From: Amaranthus tricolor
Lineage: Eukaryota; Streptophyta; Magnoliopsida; Caryophyllales; Amaranthaceae
DNA: 64,000 nucleotides
Direction: 5' to 3'
Assembly (NCBI RefSeq): GCF_026212465.1
Contig: NC_080052.1
Location: forward strand, 18,936,182-19,000,181
The notes below the pieces were generated by a model. That model was not told the origin of the DNA, did no database searches, and worked only from the letters and a program-made list of their open reading frames with translations. Positions 23,555 through 36,769 of the stretch are shown piece by piece (within the stretch, counting starts at the first letter, position 1; the number at the start of each line of letters is the position of its first letter). The translations under genes and the position numbers were made by a program.

Positions 23555-23945
23555 ATTGTGTCACAATTGTATTATCCATGATATAATATGTGACACAAGT
23601 ACTTTTTATCACGATAAATAATTTCCCTTGGCATACATTTCTTATTTGCCACGATATATATTTACCCATAGCATAGTTCGTAGCACAAGTGATTGTTTGC
23701 CACAATATATATTTACCCATGGTATAACTCGTGGCAGAAGTGTTTATTTGCCACAATATATAATTACCTGTGGCAAGATCCGTGGCACAAATGCTATTTG
23801 CCATGATATATATTTACCAGTGGCATAAATTTTAGCAACTATTTTGATATTGTCTTAAAATCTATTTTTCCCGTGACAAGATCAAAACTTGCCACGAATT
23901 TTTAATTCCCGTGACATAATTAGTGGCACAATTGATGATTTTTAA
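23555..23945. repeat. Degenerate ~50-bp repeat array with GTGGCA/TGCCAC motifs
   Basis: Four to seven diverged units carry TTTGCCACRATATATATTTACC then GTGGCACAA. The repeated, palindromic TGCCAC/GTGGCA motif spacing resembles subterminal repeats of CACTA-type transposons, but no CACTA terminus was found. Short ORFs here come from the repeat. Confidence 0.55.
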
Positions 23946-24200
23946 TACTGATGATACTTTAATCTGCGAGTTTTACAATTCCAACTGAAAAATAATTCTA
24001 ATTAGGGGTGTCTACTTTTATGCTCCAACGTTTTCAAGTAAATTATCTTCTCTGTCGCAAGTAATATTCGATTGATCATTAGAAAAAGATCTATGTTGAG
24101 GTCATTAAATATTTTGTTCAATATTCGTAGATAAAACTACTAAATAAATCGTGTCATATTGCCATCGATAAAGTTTGACTATGAGGGAATATTGCAAATA

Positions 24201-24286
24201 CTTCCTCCGTTTTATAATACTTGCGTATGATATATTGTATGAAAAATTTATCACTATCAATAGCAAGTATTATAAAACGGAGAAAG
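24201..24286. mobile_element. Short Stowaway-like MITE with 20-bp perfect inverted arms
   Basis: CTCCGTTTTATAATACTTGC and its exact reverse complement GCAAGTATTATAAAACGGAG enclose about 35 bp. CTTCCTCC at the left end matches plant Stowaway/mariner termini; TA precedes it. Confidence 0.75.
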
Positions 24287-24441
24287 AATTATCATAGGAT
24301 ATCTAAAAGTACTAATTTCAAATATGAAACGCAAGGAAAGATTGAAAGTTGATATGCTTATACTGGCATTAATAAGTGAGTATGCAGTAAAATTATTATT
24401 GGTATGTCAGTCTCAGTCTCTCAGATCAGTACATATTCACT

Positions 24442-25133
24442 AGGGATGTCAATGGGTTCGGATTCGGCTCGGATTATACATAATCTAACTTTGCTCCGGA
24501 TAATAGTCTGACTTTTTTTCAGTCCACCTCCAATCGGAGTCGAATTATGGAGCTCTGGACTCTCAGACCTCCAACGGAGTAGGATGTGGAGTCGGATTTT
24601 TAACAAACTTTATCGTTGTGATATTGTACTAATGATTTTAAAGCATACAAAATTAACAAAATATATTTTTCAAATACAGTTTAACAAAAAAAAATATGTA
24701 CTTTAAATTCAAGTTTAACAAGAAAAATAGTCCTTCTACAACAATTTAACAAAATTTTTTCGTATTTTGATTTGGCGTATTTTATTTCTCTTGATTTGAT
24801 TTATCATATTTTGATTGATTAATCTAAAATAAAAATACCAAGTAATTTTTCAAAATTGAAAATTACAATTAGTATGAGAGAGAGCTTGAATTAGTCACGT
24901 CTAGAGTTTTAAAGCAAACAAAAATATTAGGGTAAAATCAAATTCAAAGTCGGATATCCTTCAGAGTCGGAGTATCGGATTTTTAATAAAGTCCAACTCC
25001 GCTCCGTCTCTAACTCGGACTCGGATCATAATGTCGGAGTCGGAGTCGGATAACTTTTTCCTCAGACTCGAATCGGATTATTTTCCTCGGATCGAGTCGG
25101 ATTAGGGTCAAATTCGGACTGAATTGCCATCCC
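24442..25133. mobile_element. Non-autonomous hAT-like element rich in TCGGAGTCGG motifs
   Basis: Ends read AGGGATGTCAATGGG at the left and ATTGCCATCCC at the right, an inverted pair. Flanks TATTCACT (24434-24441) and TATTGACT (25134-25141) form an 8-bp TSD with one mismatch. The 692-bp interior has many repeats of CGGA(G/T)TCGG in both orientations at its two ends; there is no transposase. Confidence 0.7.
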
Positions 25134-25289
25134 TATTGACTATATATTCCATCTTTACTTCTCAAGTTAAATTAATTATCTTTTTAGTTTGTTATACTAA
25201 TTTTGTAACATTTCTTTTAATGGTAGTGGGCTCTTTTTTTTATTATGATTCATAAATTTTTACACTCTCTTAGGAATGGCATGCTGATG

Positions 25290-25815
25290 CAGGTAAAGAT
25301 AAACGGGTTTCGCGCCACATCCACCTCGAGTATAGATATGAATTTGGTGTGTATCAGTTGGCTATGAATATAAAATTTCCTACCCACCATGGGTAGTGGG
25401 TACATGGTGAGCATGACGATTTACTCGCTTCGTACCCACCCGCTTAGCTCCATACCTAGCCGCCCCACCCAATACCCATTCACCCTGTCTTGTAGTCGTC
25501 GACACTATGTCTACAATTTACTAATTTATATCATTTTTGTATAATTTAATTAAAAATTATTCACAAAAAGTTAAGGATAATAATTTTATTTTATTATATT
25601 GTACAATATAAATAAAATTAGATTTACAATAATGTGGACTTGTAGTGAAAGTGAGATGGGTATAAGGTGGGTATAACTAATTGGTCACAGTGGATTGAAA
25701 TGTGTTTGAATGCATACCTAGTAGACAAGCGTGGAATTTTACCTACCATATGGTTGGTGGGTGGGAGGTGGGTATAGAAATTTCAGGTACTAGATATGGG
25801 TATGGAAATGTTGAA
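25290..25815. mobile_element. hAT-like non-autonomous element, copy 1
   Basis: Ends rich in TACCCACC and GGTGGGTA strings surround a core (TTAAAAATTATTCACAAA, TAATTTTATTTTATTA). The same core and end structure recur at 56500-57575, so the two are diverged copies of one family. Boundaries are approximate and no TSD was confirmed. Confidence 0.5.
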
Positions 25816-27088
25816 GTTCCTATCAAACTTGAAGATGTTCTAGAGAAGCAACATGTATGTTGTTTCACCAAAATGAAGAAGCAGCACAATAGCAACAAGG
25901 TATTAGAGCAAATAAGTAGCAAGCCATCAAAATTGAAAGACAGTTTGATAATCTATATATGCAATATAAAACATAAAAATCGATGCTCCTAAGAGGAACT
26001 CTAAAAGAAATGAAGTCTACATACATCATAAGATATCTAGAAACACTTCAAAATAAGTTCCTAAGAAGTACATGTGTACAACCAAGATCGTGAAGTTTTA
26101 GAGAAAAAACAAGATGATCTCAAAGATGTTCATAGAGGAACTTGAATAAGGAAAGCTTCAGAGTCGGAGCTGATCACCTGAGGCATAAAGATTCAAATAT
26201 GAGTATACTTGGCTTCATCTAAGTATGATAGAACAAAAGAATATCTTAATAGGAGCGGTTTATTGCCGATTCAAGGTCCACCATAGCTCAGGGACGCTAA
26301 AATCGGTTGACAGTTGTTTGCGCATGGAATGACAATTGATTTTTTTTGCTTTGTTGGACAAATTATTTGCAAGTTAATTTCATATTCTAAAACCATATGA
26401 TATTGATTAATTAATGATAAATTTTTATGATAATTAGTGGCATTACTCTAAATTAGCTTAATTTTTGTTAGTGTCAAGGCTAACGTTTATTGCTGAGTCA
26501 AGGTTTATAGAAATCCCTAGTGGGTTGACGTTTTATATTTTGTTGGGCTATGGATAGTTTTCTCGCTAAATCTCTGTGTTCCTTTATTCTCTTTCTTTCT
26601 TCCTTTTGTGTTCAAATCTTTGAAACTCTTGTAAAATCTAAAATAACACATATGCTACAATAATTCATCCCTCACTTGTAGTATCCATCCTTAAATAATA
26701 GATTTGATTATAGAGTTTGTCGAATGACATTCACTCAATATGGTAGAAGAGTTAAGATGATTGTTCAAGAGAAATCATGTGTTGAGGGGCCCTAACAGAA
26801 TGGAAAAGCGACGAGGAATAGGAATTTGTTGGAAATAGCTATGGCCGTTGCACCAGTCATCTCAACAAAGTGTGCTGTTTGGCAAGCTAAGAGTTTAGGC
26901 TTCATTATCCTTTAACTTGAGCGGGAGTAATTATCCAGTAGCTGACTTGGCATCCTTTTCATTAGACACATTATCATAGGGTAATTAATCAGCTTTCGTC
27001 TTAACTAAAATCAACACCTTAGTAGCTAATGGTAGTGGTTTGTTACGCCAAAAGAATATTCTTTGAGAATTTGTTATAGAATGACTTA
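25816..27088. other. Unassigned sequence
   Basis: A 96-codon frame reaches 25992 from within the preceding element but has no recognisable domain. The rest is AT-rich sequence with no gene, RNA or repeat that I can name. Confidence 0.4.
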
Positions 27089-27093
27089 TTAAC

Positions 27094-28653
27094 TGATAAG
27101 CGTAATTATTTGCAATTATTTAAATCATTTTATACTCCTTAATGATGATTATTGTTAGTAATTTCGTGCTTATTTTGAAGATTTATACTACTTTATCCAT
27201 TTTGGCTATTCATGTTGATTTTGAACGGTTTTGATCGTTTTAAGCATAATTCTTATAGTTTTAATGATGACGGAGTTCACTTAGGAGATTATTGCTCGTT
27301 TGAAGATGTTTTACAATGAAAATGGGCAAAAGAGTTGAAAATTGTTTAAAATGCAAAAGTTTTAAGGTGAAATTTTATACATGCTCTCTCTTTTGATCAT
27401 AATTTTTGATAGAAAGATCGCATTAATACAAGATTTACGCCATTGGAAAGTAGACTTCAAGAACTTTCCAACAGTATGTCCTATTCCAAAAACCGAACAA
27501 GAAATGACAGCTATTTAAAGTTTGCCAGTCAGAAGCAAAGCGACGAGTCGTCGCCTGAAAGCTACGACTCGTCTCCAATTGCTGATAACCACATCTGACG
27601 GTTTTCTTTCACTATTTTAGTAGTTTCATTTATTTTAGCTTTATTCTATTATAAGAAATTAGTTATTTTGGGAAGATTGTTCCCCAAGTAACCTTAGAAT
27701 ATAAATAAGCATAGTTAATTTTATTTTTTTGTTTGTACTTTTAGTGCCCTAGATGACCTAATGCTATAGTTTTTCAGTTTTTATTTTATTTTTAGAATTT
27801 TCTCTCTTTTGTTCTTCTTTTTGAGAGCTTTCATTGTTGAAAAACTCCATTGTTATGTTATTTTTATTGCAATTTACATTTATGTTCTTCTCCATTAATA
27901 AGTGTTCTTGATTTATTACTTCATTACTTGTCTTTTTGCATTAAATTATTCATCATTTTCATGTGTAGTATTTCAATTAGGTTTTCATTTATCATTAATT
28001 GCATGTTCATCACCATATCTAGTAAGTAGATTTCCTCTCTAGGGTTAAGGGATAAACCCTAATTCGAAGCATGAAATGATATTTTATCGATTAATTGTGT
28101 GAAATTTGGATCTATGATCAAACCTATGCTTAATGAATCTTAGTTTAAATATCTTTATTAACCTTTTCAATAAAACGGAAGTTTGGCATTAGGATTAATT
28201 TAGGATTGAGGTATATTTAAGTTAAATTCTTATTAGTTTAACAAATAAAACGGAAGTTTGAAGATTAATACTAGTAAGGTCTTAAACAGATAATGATCAA
28301 TAGAGCAGAAGCTTGAGATTAGTTAGATCACGTTTAATCATGCCAAAGACTCAATTTCATACAATTATGAGAGTAATTGACTTCTACGTCAGGATTAGGT
28401 GATTCTCCACATCCTAGATTGGTTTTCCCATCATTATATTCATATCAACTATTATCTTTGCTTTATTTACTAGTTTCATTTACATCATTTAAATTATTAC
28501 TCATAGTAGTATTAGATTTTCAACCCAATTATATTTGTTTGTCTGTATCTCGTGGTTATAAACTGAAAGAATCTATTAACTCGCTTCCTTGAGTTCGACC
28601 AGTATTGCTAGACGTATACCGTACGCTTGCGATTAATTAAAATTTGCACATCA
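27094..28653 (+). repeat. Solo LTR, 1560 bp, TSD TTAAC
   Basis: Starts TGATAAGCG and ends TTTGCACATCA; an exact TSD TTAAC lies at 27089-27093 and 28654-28658. A TATA-like AATATAAATAAGC near 27698 supports the plus orientation. It includes the GC-rich dyad GCGACGAGTCGTCGCC near 27540. The end resembles gypsy (Athila/Tat-type) LTRs, but the family is uncertain. No internal region remains, as expected after LTR-LTR recombination. Confidence 0.8.
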
Positions 28654-28781
28654 TTAACTCAAGACATTGTTATGTAATAGAACTAAAGAAAACTTTTTCC
28701 CTTTGAGGGATTTTCTTATCCTTTTTTCTATGAATAATACTGACGCATCAAAATAGATGTAATAGCTGAGAAATACTATAA

Positions 28782-29335
28782 CGGCCCGTTTGGTACATAG
28801 TATTAGAGGGCGGTAATGGTAATAAAATTAAGTAATGAAAATTTTGGTTGTTTGGATGCCTTCAATGGTAATGGATGGTAATAAAATAAGGTAATGAAAT
28901 TACCAAAAAGGGCCATTTTCATTACCATCAAACAACATGGTATTAGGCGGTGATGGTAATGAAGTATTACTGTGGTAATAAAATAAGGTAATGTTGTTTT
29001 GAGCTGAAGAAAAAAAATAATGAAGAAAAAAAAGGTAATGTATGTGATTATCCAAAAAAATATTATTATTAAAAAAAGAATCATTAGATAGAATAATTTA
29101 GATACAATAATGCTTTTATATACAAATATACAATAATGAAACTAAGAGTCATTACCATTTTTTATTACTAACAACCAAATACAATCAATGGAATATTATC
29201 TTCCATTACCATTCTTTAGTCATGCACACCAAACAAAAGAATCTTCATTACCAATTCTCATATCCATTCTTTCATTACTATTGCCATTACAACATTTCAT
29301 TCCTATTACTTTATTACCAACAACCAAACGGGCCG
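28782..29335. mobile_element. PIF/Harbinger-like MITE, TSD TAA
   Basis: Inverted ends CGGCCCGTTTGGT and ACCAAACGGGCCG are flanked by TAA at 28779-28781 and 29336-29338, the trinucleotide target of PIF/Harbinger elements. Interior repeats of GGTAATGGTAAT and ATTACCATT make an extended imperfect inverted repeat. Short ORFs inside are spurious. Confidence 0.8.
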
Positions 29336-29338
29336 TAA

Positions 29339-29750
29339 ATGAAATGGTCATAAAACTTTTTTCATAAGATCTATTTTTTAATTTGAGAATTAGACTTGTC
29401 CTTTCCTTTGTTGATAATTGTAGATAATGTTAGTTGTTGAAAAATATAAGTTTTTATATTCCAAATAATATCATTTTTCTAAGTGATATATAGATTTGGG
29501 GAGATATAAGCTCTACTCCCATGGATTGGGTTTGTGTTCTTAGAGTTGGATGTCTGATTTCAAGAGAAGTTATAATTGCATTAAGGTGTGATTCATTTCT
29601 CAAACCTTGTTCTTTATTTATGTTCAATTATAAAGTTTCCTATTATGGCTAGAAGGATATGGTTATATCCATTTTTTTAGTTTTGAGCTTTGAACAATAC
29701 TAAGGGACTAGATCACGTTTAGCTGGGGTAATTTAATCCGTTCCTATTAT
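29339..29750. other. AT-rich sequence, no feature recognised
   Basis: No coding, RNA or repeat signal identified. Confidence 0.4.
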
Positions 29751-32489
29751 GTCATAATTTTATATTTTAATTTTTATATTTTAATTATATTTTAGTTATT
29801 ATATATTTTTAAAACACAAGAATGTATTTTATTTTTTTTATTACTCCGATTGAATATTTTTCATTTATCATAAATAGCTTTTAGTTTTTAAAGGTTTTTT
29901 GCAAATTGACATATTGAGACTTCTGCATCTATTGTAAACATTATCATTAATGTAAATTACGTATCGAGATTGCCGCTCTTAATACACGTGGTATAACAGC
30001 TTAAGTTACTCGAATTTCGAAACTTCGGTTCTATTTAAAACGATGTTCTCGACAGCCGGCAGTTTCGGAAAAAAATATATATTTATTCAAATGATTTTTC
30101 AAATAACTTTTTTTTCCAATTTTTTTTCTTTCCTATGTGCTTGTTTGACGATATGTAAATTACCAATTAGAATCATGTTAATGTGATTTCAAGGACATGT
30201 TTAAATTTCATGTCAGATGATGAGAGACGATAATATTTCTCTTCACTCATTAGTCTAGGATCCAAGAGTTAGAGGAAAAAATAGTAAGAATCAATAGTTT
30301 GAAGTTAAAGTTAATTCTAGTTATTTTTTATAGGAAAATTTTCCGTGAATATTGTTTTGATTCCATAGTTGATCAATTTTTTATCTCTACTTCTTTTTTT
30401 TATTCAAATTCTCTATCTCCCTCAAGCCTCTGAAATTCAATCCTCAAACATTATTACCTAACTATTCACCATTCCTATATGACCATATCTTTCCTAACTT
30501 CCCTCTCAAGATTTTAGATCACCATCTGTCTGTCAACTTGATAATATTTGAATTGGGTACTTATGATATTATTCTAAGTATAGATTGGTAGAGATGTAGC
30601 GAATATTTTGTGTAAGGAGAAAATTCTTTGGGTTAAGACTTATGGAGAAGAGTGCTTGATTAGAAAGAATTTTATGTTCCATGTTTAAACCATTTATGGC
30701 GTTCAAGCCATTGACATGATTAAGTATAGAGACGAAGGATACATGCATGTGTTTTATTTTCAGTAGTAAGGAGAAAACCAAATTGAGTCTCGAGAAAACT
30801 CTGATTGTTTGTAAATACCCCAATGTTTTCTCTTGAGGATTTATCTGGTTTACCCCCGAGGAGAGTGGTTGATTTCCAATTTGATCTGATTTATGATGTT
30901 ATACCTATGTCCAAGACTCTGTACCGTTTTACCCTAGTTGAGTTAACTAAAAAAAATAGTGGGATTAGTTACTAGGAAAAAAGGTTTTATTTTGTCCTAA
31001 TGTGTTGCCTTGGGGAGCCCCTGTTTTATTTGTTAAATAAATGATGGTACAATGATGTTGTCCATTGACTATAGGGAGATTAACGAGATTACAATCAAGA
31101 ACTGTTACCCTTTGTTTAGGATAGATGATCTTTTCGATTGGTTAAAAGCTAGGCACTCAAGAGCTTTCTAAGATTTATTTGAGGTCTAGGTATCATCAAT
31201 TAAGGATAGCCGAGGAGGATATTACTAAGACTGCGTTCCAGACCAATTATAGACATTATGAGTATTGGTGATGCCACTTGGGGTAACAAATACGCCAACA
31301 ACGTTTATGGATTTGATGTAGAGATACCTTCGACCTTATTTGGATAAGTTTATAGTATTTTTTATTATTTATTTATGAAATTTTGGAACACTTGAGGATT
31401 ATTCTAGAAATTTTAAGGATAGAAAAATTATTTGGGAAATTCAGTAAATGTGGATTTTGGCTTAAGGAAATAGAATTTTTTTTTTTGGCTCATATTGTGT
31501 CTAAGGATGGAATTTTTGTGGATCCGAAGTGGTTGATTTCAAGGAATGTAACTAAAGTTTGAAGCGTTTTTGGATTAGTTGGGTTCTATAGGAAATATGT
31601 TGAGAACTTTTCTAGGTTGCTCGTCCCATGTTTGAGGTATTAGGGATTCGATTATAGTAGAGTGAGAGGTATACGATTGTTTTTGAGGAAGTAAAGAAGA
31701 GATTTACCAACGCTCATGTTTTAATAATGCATGACTGTAATAAACCATTCGAAGTTTATTGTGATGCTTGAATTAAGGTTTGGGTTGTATACTTAGGCAT
31801 TGAGGCAGTTGAGGCCACATAAGGTGAATTACCCCATGCACGACATTAAACTTGTTATAGTGAGTGGAGAAATTATGTGTATGGTTTACCGTGTAAGATC
31901 TACAACAATCATTGAAATATGTCATCAACTAGAAGGAATTGAACATGAGCCAAAGGCGATGTCTTGAGGTTATTAAGGATAATGCTCTAATAATTGTGTA
32001 CAACCGTAGGAAAGCAAACAATGTAGTTGATGCCTTGAGTAAAAGATCGAGAGTGTACGTGAATGCCATTGTATCTCTACCTTAGGAGTTTTACCGTAAA
32101 ATGCAGAGTTTGAGATTAGAGATTTGTAGCCGACATGAGGTTAGGCGGTATTTGGGAGCAATGATTGTACAAACAAACTTTGTTTGATCATATCATTGAG
32201 GCGCAACTTGAAGATTTGGAGATTATTGAGTTGATCCATCACATGTTCAAATCCATAAATCCCTTTAGATTGATAAGTCCTTAGCCTATGAGGAGAGACC
32301 TATTAGGATTTTTGATACCCGAGTCAAAGAATTGAGGAACTCTATGATTCCGTTGGTCAAGTTTATGTGGTCAAACCACAGAGTTGTGGAAGCTACATGG
32401 GAGAAGGAGGCAGACATGAGAGAGCGATACCCTAACCTTTTCAGTAAGTTCTAGTTTCGGGATGAAACTCTCTTAAGGGGGGAAGAGTT
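29751..32489 (+). mobile_element. Decayed Ty3/gypsy chromovirus, 5' LTR remnant and internal region
   Basis: About 29755-29990 is homologous to 37660-37860 and is taken as the tail of the 5' LTR. Internal coding remnants on the plus strand begin with protease (FELGTYDIILS, near 30550), then RT (LSGLPPERVVDF near 30840; [10 protein letters not shown] near 31010; [20 protein letters not shown] near 31190), RNase H fragments to about 32040, and a chromodomain remnant (VKFMWSNHRVVEATWEKEAD, about 32360). Gag and nearly all of the integrase are missing, and stops and frameshifts are frequent. The polypurine tract TTAAGGGGGGAAGAG ends at about 32489. Confidence 0.85.
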
Positions 32490-33097
32490 GTAACAGAATC
32501 AAAATTCTTAATCTTAATCTTCCTATTAATTATTCCGAATTTTCAATTCAAATTGTCAATCCTTTGGCTATCCAATTCAAACTATCTTTAATTCCTAAAC
32601 CTTAACCCAATTTTGTATTCTTTCAAATATTAAAATTTAATATATTATTTTCTTTAAACATTTTTTTTATAAGCACTAAAATATTATTTTATTACGAAAG
32701 TAAAATTTTAATATTATATTTACGATTTTGTAAAACGTTACGTTTTAATTTCCCTTCCTTAAACTAACATAACTACTTATTATTTTTAACCTTATAACTT
32801 TGATTTAATTATTTAATACCTAAAAATTAGCGATGTTTTATTATTAACTTTAAGTATAGTTTTAAGCAAAATTTTCTAAGTAAACTATCATACTTTCAAT
32901 ATCAAACCATAATTAAATTTACCCATTATTCTAAAGCATATCCACTTGTACAAATTAGAGCGAAAATTTGATAAACTAAAATTCATTTTATTTAAGCCCA
33001 TGATGTTCATCATCTATACAAGCTACTACCATTTTCTTACACAAATTAACCTTCTTTTACATTTTAATCTCTTATACACCCACTTACACACTCCAAC

Positions 33098-34375
33098 CAG
33101 GGACATCTTTGAGATTTCTTAGGCACTAGGCGAATCAATAAAAAAGGGCCCTTTTTAACATCTAGATAAGAATATACGATCCATCAACAAGCAATGACAT
33201 GAAAATTAATCGACATTTTCGCACACTTATATACAAATACTTCTTTCAGTTTTTTAATTGCTATTGTATGACTTTTTTAGTATTCAAACAAAAAAATGGT
33301 CTTGGGTTTCACTATCTGAAAAAATCTATTTAGACTTTGTTCTATTCAGATTGTGCATTCACAAATTTAGAGAAGTAAAGTATAGAGAGAAGTTAATAAA
33401 AACACAGTAAATACTATAAAACTAATTAACAAATAAAAATATATTCAATTTATAAAAATATAATAGCTAAAAATAATTTAAGAATTAAAATAGTCTGAAA
33501 GCAACCTTGATAAATAGATAATTTTAAGATTCTTTAGTTGGGTTATTCTGCGTTTTCAAAATAATCATTGTATATAGGCGGCCAAGCTTGTTAATCTAAT
33601 AGCGACACAGAACCTTAATTCAACAATAATAGAGAGAAAAATGGTTTAATACTTGGCAAATTTTCAAGACGAACAGAAATTTACTATGAAATTTTCACAA
33701 GATTATTTCATAATTAACAATAATATCATGATTTCACAAATTATTTCATAGTTTGCATGATAATTTCACAATTTAACATGATTTTAAATACAAAATACAA
33801 AATAGAATAATTAAATAAAATGTAAGAATTGAGAGAATTACTATATTGAGTTGTATTTGGGTCAAAATTGAAGAAGATGGGAAAGAATATCTGCAACCAT
33901 CAGTTCATTTGTGTAACACCATGAAAAAATCTCACCCATCATACATGAAATTCGAATATATTTGACTGTAAATAAAAAAAACATTTTTACTTTTCCAAAA
34001 TTATTGTTTTTCTTCCAATCACAAAAAACCCATTATTTTCTTGAGAGATGCCAAGACATTGTATGAATGATAATTAACAAGATGAATTGATCAAAAGTGG
34101 AAGGAAGTAAACTTTTTACCTTCCCAAAACTTCAGTATTTCCAAAGTTCTTGGAAAAGGTGTGTTACTAGCTACTTAAATGTTCTGAAATGATTTTTCTC
34201 AAAGCTAAACAAAGCTTACTACTTCTTAGAATTCCTTCTCCAACCCAACGTTTTTCTTTTCATTTACCCATTATTTTGTGCCCTTCTCTTCCCAATATTT
34301 TTATTTTGACTTTACTTGTGCATTTTAAACTCGGGCCCGGGCGGTTGCCCTTCTAGCCTACTTCGGCCGGGCCTA
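33098..34375. mobile_element. hAT-type insertion inside the chromovirus LTR
   Basis: Exact 8-bp TSD ACTCCAAC at 33090-33097 and 34376-34383. The left end is CAGGGACATCTTTGAG, similar to other hAT-type ends here; the right end is the unusually GC-rich GGGCCCGGGCGGTTGCCC...GGCCGGGCCTA. Inverted similarity of the ends is weak. No transposase coding sequence is seen in its 1278 bp. Confidence 0.7.
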
Positions 34376-36257
34376 ACTCCAACTCTTATAAGTTTACTTC
34401 CACACTCCAATTCTTAAACATTTACTTACATACTTCAAATCACTTTCACAAGTTAACCTTCTTCTATACTGCTAAGACTCATTTTCATACAACTTATGAA
34501 TTAGAAGTTGTCTAAAATCCATTATAAATACCCCTTAGCCATGAGACCACTTACACCATCATAATCAAATCTTTTTAACATTCTTTCTTTGTTTTCACTT
34601 CATTAAAATCTTACTAGCTTAATACCTTTATTATTAATTAAAAAAATCAAGAAGATGGAGCTTAGAACACTTTTTATTTAGCTTAAATGATCATTATATT
34701 TGAGAATTGTTAGGTGAGTACTTTGTTACTCAGAAGATCATTATTTTTGGAGTGTGTATTTATTTTAAGAGTTTGAAAGTACTAGCATTTGTGGCTTTGA
34801 GTATTTTTTTTGGAGCATTACTTGGAGGATCTTATTTTCTTATTTTCTTAGTTAGTACTTAGTACGAATCGTTGGTGTTAGTATGGTATAACTTCCTATC
34901 CTACTCTTTCCGTAGAATTTTATATTTTATTTACTTCATAATATGCAAAGTATGAAATATATCGAGTATGTTTAATTGGAAAGTTAGCTTAATGAAATTA
35001 TGATTAAGATTATATTAAGTGTGTTTATACTAAAAATATTTTTACTATGTTAGTTAGTAACTTTTGAACATGTTTGGAAAGTTGGGTGAAAAATTATATG
35101 CTAGTGATATTAAGTGGAGTACTATTTATGTTTTATAAACTAGTTTTATTATGTTTATGAGTTATGTAGGAATGATATTTAATTTAAGAATGTTTATGTT
35201 AGAATTTTTGTTAATATGTTTATGTTAACCTTGAAACTAGTTAATAAGGTAGTAAGTTATTTTTATGAACATATTTTTATTGAGTATGTTATGCTAAGAA
35301 TGTTGTTATTATAATATTAAAGTGTATCCTTAAAGTTATATTAAATTTCTAAGTTAATAATGTGTAAAGTTTCTTTTTTTTTTTTTATAAGGGGTTATGT
35401 TAATTATTTAAATCTAGGATTATTATGAGAAATTAAATTAAGTTGTTTTTAAGTGAAAAAGACTCTAAAGTACTATAGGTCATTCGATCACTATAAAAAA
35501 ATAAAGTTTTGATTTACTATTTTGGACTATTACAAGCTATTTTTGTGTGATAATAATTGAATAACAATTGAAAAAGATATTTTTGAGAAATTATATAAGT
35601 TATTAAATATTAAAGTATTTTCTTGAATGTATGAGACTTTATAATAAAAGTAACTTTTGTGATATTAAATAATTAGTTTGTATAAAATATTTCCTTAGTT
35701 GACGATTTGACCAAAATTGTAAAAAACTGTAAAAGTGTTTTTAATGAATTTTCCTTTCTAAATTATGTGTAAAATTTCAATTTTATAAAATATTAAAAGA
35801 TAAAAGTTTTAGTTGTTTCATAACAAGAAATATTGGATTTCATGAAAATATAAGTTTTACTTGTTTTATAACTAAAGTATTAATTTTAGTGAAATTATAA
35901 GTTATTATTTGTTTTATAACTAGAAATATTGATTTTCGTAAAATTATGTGTTTTATTTGTTTTATAATTAGAATATTGATTTTTGTGAATTTGATAAGTT
36001 TTACTTGTTTTTCAACTTGAAATATTGATTTTTGGTGAACTTGTTGAATTTTATAAACTTATCCACAGGATGCATTTTTAATTTGAATTATAATTAGAAT
36101 ATTTGATTTTGTGAATAGAATAAAGTTTTCTTTTTTAATAGTTGGAAATGTTGATTTTATGAACTTATTTTAAGAGAAATAGATTTTTGTAGCTACTTGT
36201 GAAAAACACTAATTTGGAGACTACTAATAGAATAATAAGTTATTAGTGTTAGTGAAC

Positions 36258-36769
36258 CAAAGTTGTTAAAATCAGGATTCTAACTAGAATCGTTCAGAGA
36301 GGTAGAATCGAATCGTAGGATCGTAAGATTCTACATAAAAACTAAATTTGCTATTTTGCCATAATTTTTCATCTCAAAAGGTCAAGTTTATGAATTAAAG
36401 TTTCATTCAATTCATTTTTAAGAATGAAATGAAAAAATAATTAATAATTATTTTAAATCTTCATGCTGATGAAGAAATTTATTCTTTAAAAAATTATGAT
36501 GTTGGATTGTTGAATTGAAAAAAAAAAATTAATGAAAGATGATACATAAGAAATATTAATAAAAATTAAGAATAAATTTGTAGAATCGGATGATCGCTAA
36601 ATCATAAGATCGTAGAATCGTGTTATGATTCCACCTCTACAAATTTTATTGTAATTAGAATCGTAAGATTCTACCAACTTATGATTCTACCTGCGATTCA
36701 AATCGTTTGCTTGTTTTTGATCGTAAAATCGTAGAATCGTAGATCAGAATCGTGATTTTAATAACCATG
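36258..36769. mobile_element. hAT-type MITE inside the chromovirus LTR
   Basis: Exact 8-bp TSD TAGTGAAC at 36250-36257 and 36770-36777. Ends CAAAGTTGTTAAAATCAGGA and, inverted, CATGGTTATTAAAATCACGA match at most positions. The 512-bp interior is rich in GTAGAATCG repeats. Confidence 0.82.

Noticed and set aside
23499..23828. Repetitive ORFs with a YILWQ/YLPQYIFTH pattern
   Set aside because: The periodicity comes from the ~50-bp DNA repeat; both strands give similar repeats.
23555..23945. Possible CRISPR array
   Set aside because: The repeats are diverged, AT-rich and without unique spacers, and the window is plant nuclear DNA.
28803..29084. Phe/Ile-rich 93-codon minus-strand ORF resembling a membrane protein
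   Set aside because: It lies within the PIF/Harbinger-like MITE and in low-complexity T-rich sequence.
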